The notes: generated by a model not told the origin, from the letters alone. Shown: positions 37,498-46,742, counted from the stretch's first letter. The stretch is DNA of 64,000 bases from UBA6627 sp965248675 (GCA_965248675.1 CBDFJZ010000005.1:186001-250000); one strand, 5' to 3'. Program-made: numbers and translations.

Positions 37498-39559
37498 GAG
37501 CGGCAGCACCTCGGGCGGGTCGAGCGGCGGTACGACGGGAGGCAGCAGCGTCGCCACGGGAGGCGGGAGCAACGACACGCTGCTCTACGCGGGGCTGGCG
37601 GCGGGGCTAGCGCTGATTGGAGGCGGGGGCTTGCTCCTCTGGCGCGGCGGCCTCTTGTTCGCCGGCGGTCCGGGCACCGGGCTCACCGAGCAGGACGTGG
37701 AGCGGTCGTCGACGGGGGCGTCGGGGCCGACCGCGCCGGATCCGGAGATCATCGCGGCACTCCGCGGAACGATGGGCACCGACCCAGACGTAGCGACGGC
37801 GACGCGGCAGGCGGATCTGGCGTGGGAGAGCCTCGTGCTGCGCGAGCAGGGGATCCAGCGGCGCCTGATCCAGAACTACCGGACCTTGCTCACGGCCTGG
37901 GCGCAGGCCTGGGCCCGCTACAAGGCCGGCGCTGCCGCATACGGCCAGGCCTACCTCAATGCCTACAACGGAAGCGACGCGCTGCAACAAACGGCGCGCG
38001 ACTGGCAGACGCGGCAGGTCGGCGCGAAGGCGATCGACATCGCGCTCGCCTTGATCCTGCTCGTTCGAGGCGTCGCGCAGCTCGGTTCGGCGGGCTTCCG
38101 TTGGCTGCGAGGCCTGCGCGGTGGCGGCGAGGCGGCGGGCGTCGCGGTCGCCCGCGCCGAGGCGGTGATCGAAGGCTCGCCTGCGCTCACTGAGCTCGGC
38201 TTGGAACTCGCTCAGACCGGCCGCCGGGGCGAACTGGTGCAGCTTGCTTCAATGGCGGACGAGGCGGGGATCGTCTTCGAGCAGTGGTTCATGGGGCAAA
38301 AGGCGGTGATGGACGGGTTTGGGCAGAGCATCCTCGCCCGCACACAGATGCTGCGGCTGTTCGAGATCATGGCGCTGAACGTCATGAAGGCGCGCGGCTG
38401 GGTCCAGGCGACGGCGGCCCAGACGAACGTCGTCACGACGATGCTCGTCAACGGGCGCGGATTGGTCGCCGGACGCGCCGTATTGAGCGCCGAGCAGGTT
38501 GCCGCTTTCCGCACCCTCGTTGGCAGCACCGACGACTTCTTCACCTTTGTCGCCAAGTGGTACGACGAGGTCAGTGAAGTGGCCGGCCATGGAGCCGCTG
38601 CCACCACAGACTTCTACGCGCTGATCTGCAGCGCCGATGACGTGGCCTTCCTGCGCATGCTATGGACGGCGATCCAGCGCTCCGGCGACGACCTCACGAG
38701 GTTGCCGGGCATCCTCCGCAAGCTGCTTGGGCCCGCGAAGGTTGCCTCGATCAGCTCCGGAGCGGCGCTGACCGCGACCGGCGCGACGATCGCCGCGACG
38801 AGCGGCGCCGCTGGTCCGCAAGGGCCCGTGCAGCTCGGGGCGGTCGGCAGCCTCGACGTGTACATGGGGCAATACGGGATCACAAACGACGGCTTCTTCG
38901 GCAACCTGTGGGACTTCGTCACGTCCCCGGTCGAGACCACAGGCGGCATCTGGCACACGCTGTGGGCGCAGAGCGAGTGGAACGAGTTCATGGCGAACCA
39001 CTCGGGGGATCTCGCCGCACTCGGTCCCGGCGTCGCCGACGCCCTGGGCGCGCTGACGGCGATGCAGAACCTGATGAACAGCAACCGCCTGGGCGACGCG
39101 AACGGCCCGATCGGCGGGCCCGCGCAGGATCTGCGCGGGGTCCTCCAGGTCATGCAGCAGACCTTCGACGGCGCCCCCAATGCCTGGCAGGACGCGCATC
39201 GCGCCGAGTACGACGCGAAACGCTCGCACATCCAGCAGAAGCTCACGCAGATCGGCCAAACCCTCGCTGCCTTGCAGGAGTTCTCCAAGGCGCTGACGGG
39301 CTTCATCCAGCCCGTCGAGCAGTTGCGCCGCACGCCCGACGGGACGCATCGAGACGCCGTGGAGATGTTGGATCCCGATATGGCGGTCGCGCTGACCCAG
39401 ATATCGTTCCTGCTGGAGGGTGCGGCGTGGCGGGCGTTCGGCGGCGGGCAACAGCAGCAGCCGCTGACGCCGAGGCAGGTGGAGCGCGCGGGCCAAAGCT
39501 GGGACGAGTTGGTCGGCCGCAAGTTCGAAGGGTTCGAGTCGAACCTCGAAGACGACTGA
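37451..39559 (+). CDS. Large membrane-associated protein, C-terminal part of the split gene
   Basis: The open frame runs from GTG 37451 for 702 residues. After the Gly/Ser/Thr linker comes a strong membrane segment (LLYAGLAAGLALIGGGGLLL), then about 600 mainly helical residues with no recognised domain: coiled-coil-like parts (QGIQRRLIQNYRTLLTAWAQ), hydrophobic stretches (AIDIALALILLVRGVAQLGS and SSGAALTATGATIAATSGAA) and a helical end (QQKLTQIGQTLAALQEFSKA). The GTG start is unconvincing because its first 15 residues resemble shifted linker. A one-base change near 37490 would join it to the upstream signal-peptide protein, giving about 1,020 residues. It is followed by fabV on the same strand. 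Confidence 0.6.
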   Translation: MPVRRRGPTPPAAGPRSGSTSGGSSGGTTGGSSVATGGGSNDTLLYAGLAAGLALIGGGGLLLWRGGLLFAGGPGTGLTEQDVERSSTGASGPTAPDPEIIAALRGTMGTDPDVATATRQADLAWESLVLREQGIQRRLIQNYRTLLTAWAQAWARYKAGAAAYGQAYLNAYNGSDALQQTARDWQTRQVGAKAIDIALALILLVRGVAQLGSAGFRWLRGLRGGGEAAGVAVARAEAVIEGSPALTELGLELAQTGRRGELVQLASMADEAGIVFEQWFMGQKAVMDGFGQSILARTQMLRLFEIMALNVMKARGWVQATAAQTNVVTTMLVNGRGLVAGRAVLSAEQVAAFRTLVGSTDDFFTFVAKWYDEVSEVAGHGAAATTDFYALICSADDVAFLRMLWTAIQRSGDDLTRLPGILRKLLGPAKVASISSGAALTATGATIAATSGAAGPQGPVQLGAVGSLDVYMGQYGITNDGFFGNLWDFVTSPVETTGGIWHTLWAQSEWNEFMANHSGDLAALGPGVADALGALTAMQNLMNSNRLGDANGPIGGPAQDLRGVLQVMQQTFDGAPNAWQDAHRAEYDAKRSHIQQKLTQIGQTLAALQEFSKALTGFIQPVEQLRRTPDGTHRDAVEMLDPDMAVALTQISFLLEGAAWRAFGGGQQQQPLTPRQVERAGQSWDELVGRKFEGFESNLEDD

Positions 39560-39670
39560 CGCCGCGTCAGCGAGCGGCGCGACGTCCATCGGAGGACCGG
39601 CACGGCCGCCCCGCATCGAGAACCGATGGAGCGCTCGGTCTGACTTGCTGAAGGCAACCCTTCGCGCCGT

Positions 39671-39703
39671 TGACGCGAAGCGTCATCGGGCCCCGAAGGG
39701 GCC
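39671..39703 (+). promoter_or_regulatory. Two adjacent GAA-loop hairpins upstream of fabV
   Basis: TGACGC-GAA-GCGTCA (39671-39685) and GGCCCC-GAA-GGGGCC (39689-39703), both perfect. They stand between the end of the split gene and the fabV start. The second resembles the terminator-like hairpins elsewhere in the window; the first could equally be a protein-binding palindrome. Confidence 0.45.
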
Positions 39704-39750
39704 TGCATGCGATACGCTGCCGCGACGCAGATCCCGCCACGGAGGAGACC

Positions 39751-40953
39751 ATGTCCGCGCAGGTTGTTGAGCCTCGGATCCGCGGGTTCATTTCGCTGAC
39801 CGCCCATCCTGAGGGGTGCGCGGAAAACGTGCGTCGGCAGGTCGAGGTGGCGCGGGCTGGGTCGAGCGGCGAGCTGGGGAACGCGCTGGTGATCGGCTCG
39901 AGCACGGGTTACGGACTGGCGAGCTTCCTCGTGACTGCGTTCGGCTTCGGCGCGGCGACGCTGGGGGTCTGCTTCGAGAAGGAGTCGACCGCGACCAAGA
40001 CTGGCACGGCCGGCTGGTACAACCTCGTCGAGGCGCACCGGCTGGCCGAGGCCGAAGGGCGGCACGTCGAGACGATCAACGGCGACGCGTTCTCCGATGA
40101 GGTGAAGCGCGAGGCGGTGGCTGCGCTGCGCGATCGGCTCGGACCGCTCGACACGATCGTCTACAGCCTGGCGGCGCCGCGGCGGCGCGACCCCGACGGC
40201 ACGATCTGGAACAGCGCGCTCAAGCCGGTCGGCGAGAGCTACTCCGGCAAGGCGTTCGATCTGCGCAAGCACGAGGTGATCGAGGCGACGACGATGGAGC
40301 CCGCCTCAGACGAGGAGATCGAGGCGACGCGCAAGGTGATGGGCGGGGAGGACTGGCGGTCGTGGATCGAGCTGCTCCTCGAGGAGGGCCTGATCGCCGA
40401 CGGCTGCCGCGTCGTTGCGTACTCATATATCGGGCCGGACGTGACGGCGGCGCTCTACCGCCACGGGACGATCGGGAGAGCGAAAGAAGACCTGGAGGCG
40501 ACCGCGCGCGACCTCGACAAGCTGCTGCAGGCTCGTGGCGGCGGCGCGTGGGTCAGCATCAACAAGGGCGTCGTGACGCAGGCCAGCAGCGCGATCCCGG
40601 GTGTGCCGCTGTACATGAGCCTTCTGTTCAAAGCGATGAAGGAACGCGGCATCGACGAGGGGCCGATCGAACAGATCGTGCGCCTCTTCGCGGACCACCT
40701 CGGTCCCGGCCAGAGGCCGACGCTCGACGAGGAGCAGCGGATCCGACTGGACGACCTCGAGATGCGCGAAGACGTACAGCGCGAGGTCGCCGAGCGGTGG
40801 GAGCTCGTGACGACCGAGACGCTCGAGGAGCTGACCGATTACGCGGGATACCGGCGCTCATTCGAGGAGCTGTTCGGGTTCAATGTCGATGGCGTCGACT
40901 ACACGAGGCCGACCGAGGTGAACCGCCAGCTTCCGCAGCCCGTCGCGCCATAG
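39751..40953 (+). CDS. fabV: FabV-type enoyl-ACP (trans-2-enoyl-CoA) reductase
   Basis: A 400-residue NADH-dependent reductase that completes each cycle of fatty-acid elongation; FabV enzymes resist triclosan. The cofactor region ALVIGSSTGYGLASFL is near residue 50. The catalytic Tyr and Lys have the FabV spacing Y-x8-K in YRHGTIGRAK. Other family marks are SLAAPRRRDPDGTIWNSALK and AYSYIGPDVT. A perfect GGAGGAG ribosome site precedes ATG 39751. Length is standard for the family. No other fatty-acid synthesis gene is adjacent. Confidence 0.95.
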   Translation: MSAQVVEPRIRGFISLTAHPEGCAENVRRQVEVARAGSSGELGNALVIGSSTGYGLASFLVTAFGFGAATLGVCFEKESTATKTGTAGWYNLVEAHRLAEAEGRHVETINGDAFSDEVKREAVAALRDRLGPLDTIVYSLAAPRRRDPDGTIWNSALKPVGESYSGKAFDLRKHEVIEATTMEPASDEEIEATRKVMGGEDWRSWIELLLEEGLIADGCRVVAYSYIGPDVTAALYRHGTIGRAKEDLEATARDLDKLLQARGGGAWVSINKGVVTQASSAIPGVPLYMSLLFKAMKERGIDEGPIEQIVRLFADHLGPGQRPTLDEEQRIRLDDLEMREDVQREVAERWELVTTETLEELTDYAGYRRSFEELFGFNVDGVDYTRPTEVNRQLPQPVAP

Positions 40954-40980
40954 CGGCGGTCGATTCGCCTTCGACGAGTG

Positions 40981-41553
40981 ATGGCAGGGACCACCTATTT
41001 CGCCAGCCCGAGCGACTGGGGCGCCTGGCTCGCCGAACACGCAGCGCGCGAGGACGAGCTCTGGGTCGGCTTCTGGAAACGCGGTTCGGGCGAGGCGAGT
41101 ATCAGCTGGGCCGAGTCGGTCGACGAAGCGCTCTGCCACGGCTGGATTGACGGCGTTCGCCAGAGCGTCGACGAGCAGCGCTACCGGATTCGCTTCACGC
41201 CGCGCCGTTCGCGCAGCAAGTGGAGCGCCAAGAACCTTCGTCGATTCGACGAGCTCGAGGCCGCGGGGCGCGTCCAGCGCCCCGGCCGCGCGGCCTTCGA
41301 GGCCCGGGCGGCCGAGCCGGCCGGCTACTCGTACGAGGAGCGAGCGGCGGCAACCCTACCGGAGGAGTACCAGCACCGCCTCGAAGCGAACGCCCCCGCG
41401 TGGACGTTCTTTCAGGCGCAGCCGCCTGGCTATCGGCAGACCTCGATCCTGTGGGTCGTCAGCGCGAAGCGCGAGGCCACGCGTCTCCGCCGGCTCGAGA
41501 CGCTGATCGAGGACTCGGGGAACGGTCAGCGGATCAAGCCGCTACGCCGTTAG
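40981..41553 (+). CDS. YdeI/OmdA-family protein
   Basis: 190 residues of the YdeI/OmpD-associated family. FASPSDWGAWLAEHAAREDE leads to ELWVGFWKRGSGEASISWAE, then DEALCHGWIDGVRQSVDEQR, the RFTPRRSRSKWSAKN block and a C-terminal helix (ATRLRRLETLIEDSGNGQRI). The family is linked to bacteriocin or peptide protection in some species, but the mechanism is unknown. The start is ATG 40981, 27 bases after fabV, so co-transcription is likely. Confidence 0.88.
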   Translation: MAGTTYFASPSDWGAWLAEHAAREDELWVGFWKRGSGEASISWAESVDEALCHGWIDGVRQSVDEQRYRIRFTPRRSRSKWSAKNLRRFDELEAAGRVQRPGRAAFEARAAEPAGYSYEERAAATLPEEYQHRLEANAPAWTFFQAQPPGYRQTSILWVVSAKREATRLRRLETLIEDSGNGQRIKPLRR

Positions 41554-41686
41554 ACACGTCATAACGTGATGCCTGAGCGTCGCGATATGTTCCTGACCCC
41601 AGGGCGGGAGAGCGTCGACTAGTTGACGTAACGTCGAGGTCGAGCCTGGTCGACGCGCGGGAGCCGAGCGCGCGGTTCGAGGCGTG

Positions 41687-43084
41687 TTAGCTGTCGGCGG
41701 CGACGGCGTCGGCCGGCGCCGCTTCTTCGGCGGCTGGCTCCTCCGGCTCCGCTTCCGCGGGCTCCGAGGTGCGGAGCAGGTCGTCGAGCTCGACGACGCC
41801 GTCGACGTTGAGGAGGCGGGTGCGGATGGCCGCTTTCGTTTCCTCGCTGATGCCATCGAGGGCGGCGGTCGCCGCGGCGAAGAGGGTGCGCGAGGTGATC
41901 ACGGCGTAGCCGACCGATTCGGCGGCGACGGCGAGCGACGGGGCGATCTCGCGCTGGCGTTCCTCGGGGCGGGTGAGGCGCTGGCCGTTGGCGACGACCA
42001 GGCCGCGCGGGACCTTGGCGCCGAGCTCGATGATGCGATCGAGGCGGGCGCGGAGGCGGTAGTGGGGCGCCATGTCGACGGCCTCGAGGTCGGCGGCGAC
42101 GACGTAGTGGAGCTGGAGGTCGCCGTCGACGAGCAGTGGGGCGTCGCTGTCGTTGCGTTCGGGCTCAAAGCCGAGCAGCTCGGCGCAGCGGATGACGGCA
42201 GGTTGGAGGCCGAGGTCGCCGGCGCGCCAGAGCACGTCGCGAATCCGACTTAGGTCATCGACGGCCTCCTCGGCGGTCGCGAGCTCGCTGGAGGCGTTTT
42301 CGAGCGCGGCCTTGCGGAGGTCGCGCTGCTGCTCCAACGCATCGACGCCGGGGACCGCGACGTCGCGTGTCCAGGCTGGGGCCTGCTCGTGAGACTGGCC
42401 GAGCAGCTCGCGGAACGCGGAGACGATCGCCTTGCTCTCCTTCTGCACGATCCAGCGGGCGTCGCTCTCGCGGGGTGAGGGGAGGAAGATGACGCGTCCG
42501 TTGAGGACAGGGAATTCGACGCCGATCGGGAGACCGCCCTCGGAGCGGGCGATCACGCGGCCCTTGCCGGCGATTGCACGCTCGTCGAAGACGCAGCGAT
42601 AGAGCAGGTCGCGGCGGAAGGTCTCGAGCAGGTCGACGGCGGGGTGCTCGGGCTCGGCGATCGCGAAGGTGGATCCGGCGCTGCCGCGGAGGGTGTTGTG
42701 GTCCCAGGCCATCCCGTTCGGCGCGGGGAGGAAGAAGTAGCGGTCGAGGCCCTGGAAACCGGTGACGCCGCTGATCGGCATCGGTGCGTGCGCGAAGACG
42801 ATCACCGTCGCGCCGTGTTCGAGCGCCTTCGTGAACTCCTCGAGACGGCGCCGCAGTGCCTCGGCAATACCGTCGACGCCGTCGGCCGGTTCGCCGTTGA
42901 CCAGCGGCAGATCGGCGTGGGTGAGGTAAGACTCGCTGGCGGCGACGGCGTTCTGGATCGATTCGGCGACACCGCCGACGTCGACGACGATCGCCTCGTA
43001 ATCGGCGACCACCGGTGCGTTGAAGATGTGGTGGTTGTCGATCAGCGGATCGGCGAGCCGGTGACTGAGCGAGAGAATACGCAC
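41687..43084 (-). CDS. Large hypothetical protein with acidic Ala/Glu-rich C-terminus
   Basis: 465 residues from GTG 43084. The N-terminal 180 residues resemble an ATP-grasp-free alpha/beta fold (VRILSLSHRLADPLIDNHHI to VIVFAHAPMPISGVTGFQGL). A central helical stretch (ALEQQRDLRKAALENASSEL) follows. From about 300 there is a small alpha/beta domain (DVLWRAGDLGLQPAVIRCAE, LLVDGDLQLHYVVAADLEAV) reminiscent of degenerate restriction-nuclease-like folds; this is weak. The last 30 residues are Ala/Glu/Pro repeats. No family is assigned. It converges on ydeI and is divergent from the SRP RNA. Confidence 0.65.
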   Translation of the reverse strand: MRILSLSHRLADPLIDNHHIFNAPVVADYEAIVVDVGGVAESIQNAVAASESYLTHADLPLVNGEPADGVDGIAEALRRRLEEFTKALEHGATVIVFAHAPMPISGVTGFQGLDRYFFLPAPNGMAWDHNTLRGSAGSTFAIAEPEHPAVDLLETFRRDLLYRCVFDERAIAGKGRVIARSEGGLPIGVEFPVLNGRVIFLPSPRESDARWIVQKESKAIVSAFRELLGQSHEQAPAWTRDVAVPGVDALEQQRDLRKAALENASSELATAEEAVDDLSRIRDVLWRAGDLGLQPAVIRCAELLGFEPERNDSDAPLLVDGDLQLHYVVAADLEAVDMAPHYRLRARLDRIIELGAKVPRGLVVANGQRLTRPEERQREIAPSLAVAAESVGYAVITSRTLFAAATAALDGISEETKAAIRTRLLNVDGVVELDDLLRTSEPAEAEPEEPAAEEAAPADAVAADS

Positions 43085-43252
43085 GTGTGGCCTCGGGTTC
43101 CGCGCGGGGCGATCTGGGCGTGCAACGATTCTAGCGGATCGGCGGCGCTGGCTCGCCCTCGGGCCGGCGCGTCCACCGCGAGGCGCCTCGGTCGGTTCGC
43201 CGGCGTCGTCGGTGCTTCCGTCGATTCCGAGGCGGCTGATACGCTCGGTCGT

Positions 43253-43516
43253 GGTCGTGCTAGGCGGGGAACTAGCGGTGCCCTGTACCCGCAATCCGCT
43301 TTAGCGGGGCTGAATGCCCGCCCGAGGATTCGTGCCTCGGGGACTGCGAGCGCTGGAGGCGTTGAGAACCTGGTCCTGCGCGGCGATGCCCGGCTAATCC
43401 CGTCAGGTCCGGAAGGAAGCAGCGGTACGTCGGTCACATCGGGTGCCGTAGGGTCGCCGGGTTTGAGTCGACAGCGGGAGTAAGCCCGTGATGCGGTTCG
43501 ACGGCGGGGCACGACC
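43253..43516 (+). ncRNA. ffs: Large-type bacterial SRP RNA
   Basis: The universal SRP helix-8 segment GTCAGGTCCGGAAGGAAGCA begins at about 43402. The ends pair perfectly, GGTCGTGC (43253-43260) with GCACGACC (43509-43516), closing a long rod with an Alu-type 5' domain that contains GCAATCCGC and GGCTGAATGCCC. The length of about 264 bases fits the large SRP RNA seen in Bacillus and Chloroflexota rather than the 110-base 4.5S type. A GATACG -10-like box (43238-43243) lies eight bases before the first pair. It accounts for most of the 468-base gap between convergently oriented neighbours. Confidence 0.9.
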
Positions 43517-43552
43517 AATCTTCAGACATTCGTACGCGAGCGGCGAGCGACG

Positions 43553-44476
43553 ATGAGCCGCCGCCAGGACCGAGGACGGCGCCGCGGCGCGCCGGCCGAG
43601 CTGCCGCCGTACCTCGAACGGCTCGGCGTGCAACCGCGCAAGGCGCTGGGGCAGAACTTCCTGATCGACGAGCTCGCCCTCGGGGACATCGCCGCGGCCG
43701 CGGCGTCGTCGGGCGTCGATACCGTGCTCGAGGTCGGTGCCGGTCCGGGCGGGCTGACCGAGGAGCTGCTGGCGGTCTTCGGGCACGTCGTCGCGGTGGA
43801 GATCGACGAGGAGCTAGCCGGGCTGACGCGCGATCGGTTGGGCGGCCGCGGCGCGCTGTCGGTGATCGCGGCGGACATCCTCGACTTCGCCCCGGGCGAA
43901 CTCCTCGAGGAGGGCGGGGTGACGGCGCCCTACGTGGTCGCCGGGAACTTGCCGTACTACATCACCCAGCCGATCGTGCGCCGGCTGCTGGAGGCAGACC
44001 CGGCGCCGGAGCGGATCGTGGTAATGGTGCAACGCGAGGTGGCGCGCCGGATGGTCGGCGGGGACGGTCGCGAGTCGCTGTTGTCGATGTCGATCAAGTT
44101 CCACGGCGAACCGCGCGCCCTCTTCGACGTCCCGGCGTCCTCGTTCTGGCCGGCGCCGAAGGTCGACTCGGCGGTCGTGGCGATCGACCGCCTCGAGGCG
44201 CCGCCGGTGGAGATCGACCGCGAGGAGCGCGAGTCGTTCTTTCACCTGCTGCGTGCCGGATTCGCGAGCCCGCGCAAGCAGCTCCATAACGCGCTGCCGG
44301 GCGCCCTCGGACTGCCGAACGAGGACGTCGTGGCTTCGTTGGCGGCGGCCGGGATCAATCCGGCGCTGCGCGCTCAGCACCTCGGGCTCCCTGAGTGGGC
44401 GGAGCTGTACCGGGCGATCGAGGCGACGCACCCGGCCGCGCTGACGCTGCAGGAACTCCATCGGGAGCCAGGGTGA
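43553..44476 (+). CDS. rsmA: 16S rRNA dimethyladenosine transferase KsgA/RsmA
   Basis: 307 residues. ALGQNFLIDE begins the methyltransferase, EVGAGPGGLTEELL is the SAM site, and AGNLPYYITQPI carries the NLPY catalytic motif. The C-terminal helical domain follows (FHLLRAGFASPRKQLHNALP). It dimethylates two adjacent adenosines in the 3' end of 16S rRNA. The first 25 residues are basic and not conserved. It is coupled to ispE by a GTGA overlap, the usual ksgA-ispE neighbourhood in many Gram-positive and related bacteria. Confidence 0.96.
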   Translation: MSRRQDRGRRRGAPAELPPYLERLGVQPRKALGQNFLIDELALGDIAAAAASSGVDTVLEVGAGPGGLTEELLAVFGHVVAVEIDEELAGLTRDRLGGRGALSVIAADILDFAPGELLEEGGVTAPYVVAGNLPYYITQPIVRRLLEADPAPERIVVMVQREVARRMVGGDGRESLLSMSIKFHGEPRALFDVPASSFWPAPKVDSAVVAIDRLEAPPVEIDREERESFFHLLRAGFASPRKQLHNALPGALGLPNEDVVASLAAAGINPALRAQHLGLPEWAELYRAIEATHPAALTLQELHREPG

Positions 44477-45390
44477 GCGATGCCAGGGAGCGGGGGCGCG
44501 GCGTCCAGGTTCGCGCGCCGGCGAAGATCAACCTCGCGCTCGAGCTGATCGGCCGTCGCGAGGACGGCTACCACGAGATCGCGACGGTGATGACGACGCT
44601 CGACCTCGCGGATCGGGTGACGCTGCGGCCCGCCTCCGAGCTGAGCGTCGCCTTCTCCGGGCCGCACGCGGCGGGCATCGATCCGGCGGACGACCTCGCC
44701 GGCCGGGCGGCGCGCGCGCTGGCCGAGGCGGCCGGGCGCGCGCCCGACGTCGCAATCGAGGTGCGGAAGCGGATCCCATCGGCGGCCGGCCTCGGCGGAG
44801 GCTCCACGGATGCGGCGGCGGTGCTGCGCGGCCTCGACGCGATGTGGGGCCTCGAATGGCCGACGGCGCGGCTGGCGGAGGTGGGCGCGACGATCGGATC
44901 GGACGTGCCGTTCTTCGTGCACGGCGGGACGGCGCACTGCATTGGGCGCGGGGAGCTGGTCGAGCCGCTGAAGGATCTGCGCGAGCTGCGGCTGCTGATC
45001 CTGCTGCCGCCGGTGCCGGTCCAGTCGAACAAGACCGCGGCGATGTACGGAGCGCTGCATCCTCACGACTTCACCGACGGACATCGCGTCGAACGGCTGG
45101 CACACCGGATCGCGCGCGGCGCGCCGCCGCCGACGAACGACCTGGCGAACGCGTTCGAGGCCGTCGTCGAGCGCACGAGCCCGGAGCTCGTCGCGCATTA
45201 CGCCGCTTATGGGGCGGCCGCGGCGCCTCGACTCCACCTCTGCGGCGCCGGACCGGCCGTGTACCTGCTGGTCCACGAGGGCGCGCGGATCAAGCTGCTG
45301 CGGCGCGACTTCGAGCAGGCGGGCGCGACGGTGTTCGAGGCGCGGACGCTGCCTCGGGCTGCCGCGATCGCGGTCGAGGACGCGCCGTAG
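44473..45390 (+). CDS. ispE: 4-diphosphocytidyl-2-C-methyl-D-erythritol kinase
   Basis: 305 residues of GHMP kinase, the fourth enzyme of the non-mevalonate isoprenoid route. VRAPAKINLALELIGRREDG is the family start, the ATP loop is RIPSAAGLGGGSTDAAAVLR and a late glycine-rich motif is HLCGAGPAVYLL. GTG 44473 overlaps the ksgA stop. No other isoprenoid gene is adjacent. The next gene starts on the last base of its stop. Confidence 0.95.
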   Translation: MSDARERGRGVQVRAPAKINLALELIGRREDGYHEIATVMTTLDLADRVTLRPASELSVAFSGPHAAGIDPADDLAGRAARALAEAAGRAPDVAIEVRKRIPSAAGLGGGSTDAAAVLRGLDAMWGLEWPTARLAEVGATIGSDVPFFVHGGTAHCIGRGELVEPLKDLRELRLLILLPPVPVQSNKTAAMYGALHPHDFTDGHRVERLAHRIARGAPPPTNDLANAFEAVVERTSPELVAHYAAYGAAAAPRLHLCGAGPAVYLLVHEGARIKLLRRDFEQAGATVFEARTLPRAAAIAVEDAP

Positions 45391-45791
45391 TGCCCGACGG
45401 CGAGACGGCGCGGGCGCTGCTCGCGGGCTGGGTATCGGGTGCGGCCGTCGCGTTCACAACCACGGCGTTGCTGCTGGTGGCGCTGGCCCGCAACCCGGGC
45501 TGGCGGGTGCGCTTCCAGCAGACGTCCCTGCGACTGCCCCTGGTCGGGGTGATCGTGGTCAACGCGATGATGCTGCTCTGGACGCTGGTGGGGCTGCTGC
45601 TCGGCGCGCTTTACCTCGGAACGGGGCAGCCCACCTTCACGATCACGGTCGTGGCGATCGGCGGCCTGGCGACGTTGTTGGACGCCACGGTGCGGGGAGT
45701 GCCGGGCTGGCTGACGCTGACAACGATCGCCGTCGCGCTGGCGTCGTTCGGCGGGCTGTTGCCCGCGCTGGTCGCGCTCGGCGAGGCGTGA
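45390..45791 (+). CDS. Small polytopic membrane protein
   Basis: 133 residues with four probable transmembrane segments (LLAGWVSGAAVAFTTTALLL, LRLPLVGVIVVNAMMLLWTL, FTITVVAIGGLATLLDATVR, LTLTTIAVALASFGGLLPAL). No charged functional motif. GTG 45390 shares one base with the ispE stop, so it is the third gene of a ksgA-ispE operon. I do not recognise the family; membership of a larger transporter is not supported by any neighbour. Confidence 0.75.
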   Translation: MPDGETARALLAGWVSGAAVAFTTTALLLVALARNPGWRVRFQQTSLRLPLVGVIVVNAMMLLWTLVGLLLGALYLGTGQPTFTITVVAIGGLATLLDATVRGVPGWLTLTTIAVALASFGGLLPALVALGEA

Positions 45792-45903
45792 CGCGATCGG
45801 CGCGGCGTGCTGGCCCGCGCGAAACGCCCTCGATATGCTCGGCCCCTCACTGACACGGCTCGTTCCGACGCGGCGCGTCGAGGCCGTGTGTCCTAGCGGA
45901 GGC

Positions 45904-46659
45904 GTGCGCGTCCTGGAACTGGCAGACGGTCACGCCGGCACGCGGATGGACGTACACGTCCACACCAATCCCGCCTCTTCCGACAGCATGCTGGAGCCCG
46001 ACGAGCTCGTGGAGCTGGCGCTGGCGAACGGGCTGACCGCGATCTCGATGTCCGAGCACGACTTCACGCTGGAATCACACAAGCGGCAGGAGTTTCGCGA
46101 GCGCTACCCGGACATCTTCATCAACTTCGGCATGGAGGTCTCGACCGACCTCGGACACATGATCGCGTTCGGCATGCCGAGCTACCTGCCGGGCATTCGT
46201 CGCTTGGAGAAACTGCGCGAGGAGGCGGATCAGGTCGGCGCCTTCGTCGTCGTCGCTCATCCCTTCCGGCGGCTGTTCGATCCTGTGACCGCGATGCGCA
46301 CGGGCGAGAAGTTCGAGCTGACGCCAGAGCAGGCCGCCGAGCAGATGGAGGTGTTCAAGCTCGTCCACGGGATCGAGGTGGCGAACGGCGCGAACACGCC
46401 GCAGGAGAACTACTTCGCGCTCGAGGTGGCGAACATCCTCGGGATCGCCGCGACGGGCGGCAGCGACGCCCACTCGACCTCGGGCATCGGCACGTTCGCG
46501 ACAGCCTTTGAGCGGTCGATCGGCTCGACCGAGGAGCTGCTCGAAGAGCTGCACGGCGGGCGCTTCCACGCGATCCACAAGACGAAGGCGGATCGCTGGG
46601 TCCGCTTCGACCACGGCAGCATCGAGGCTGCCGAGCTCGAGACCGAACTCCCCGCTTAG
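45904..46659 (+). CDS. PHP-domain metal-dependent hydrolase
   Basis: About 251 residues of PHP fold. The metal ligands are DVHVHTN near the start, SEHDFTLESH, then VVAHPFRR and the terminal ATGGSDAHSTSGIG. This set is typical of stand-alone PHP phosphoesterases (YciV/RnaAM-like) that act on phosphodiester or nucleoside substrates; a polymerase domain is absent. Start: GTG 45904 immediately follows GGAGG with little spacing, while ATG 45835 would add 23 residues of no family character. Substrate is unknown. Confidence 0.85.
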   Translation: MRVLELADGHAGTRMDVHVHTNPASSDSMLEPDELVELALANGLTAISMSEHDFTLESHKRQEFRERYPDIFINFGMEVSTDLGHMIAFGMPSYLPGIRRLEKLREEADQVGAFVVVAHPFRRLFDPVTAMRTGEKFELTPEQAAEQMEVFKLVHGIEVANGANTPQENYFALEVANILGIAATGGSDAHSTSGIGTFATAFERSIGSTEELLEELHGGRFHAIHKTKADRWVRFDHGSIEAAELETELPA

Positions 46660-46742
46660 CCCCGCCGGTGGGCCGTCACGAGCGTCGCCGGACGCCTCGT
46701 ACACTCGACGTTCTGGCGCCGCGCCCGCGCGAGGAGACCGCG

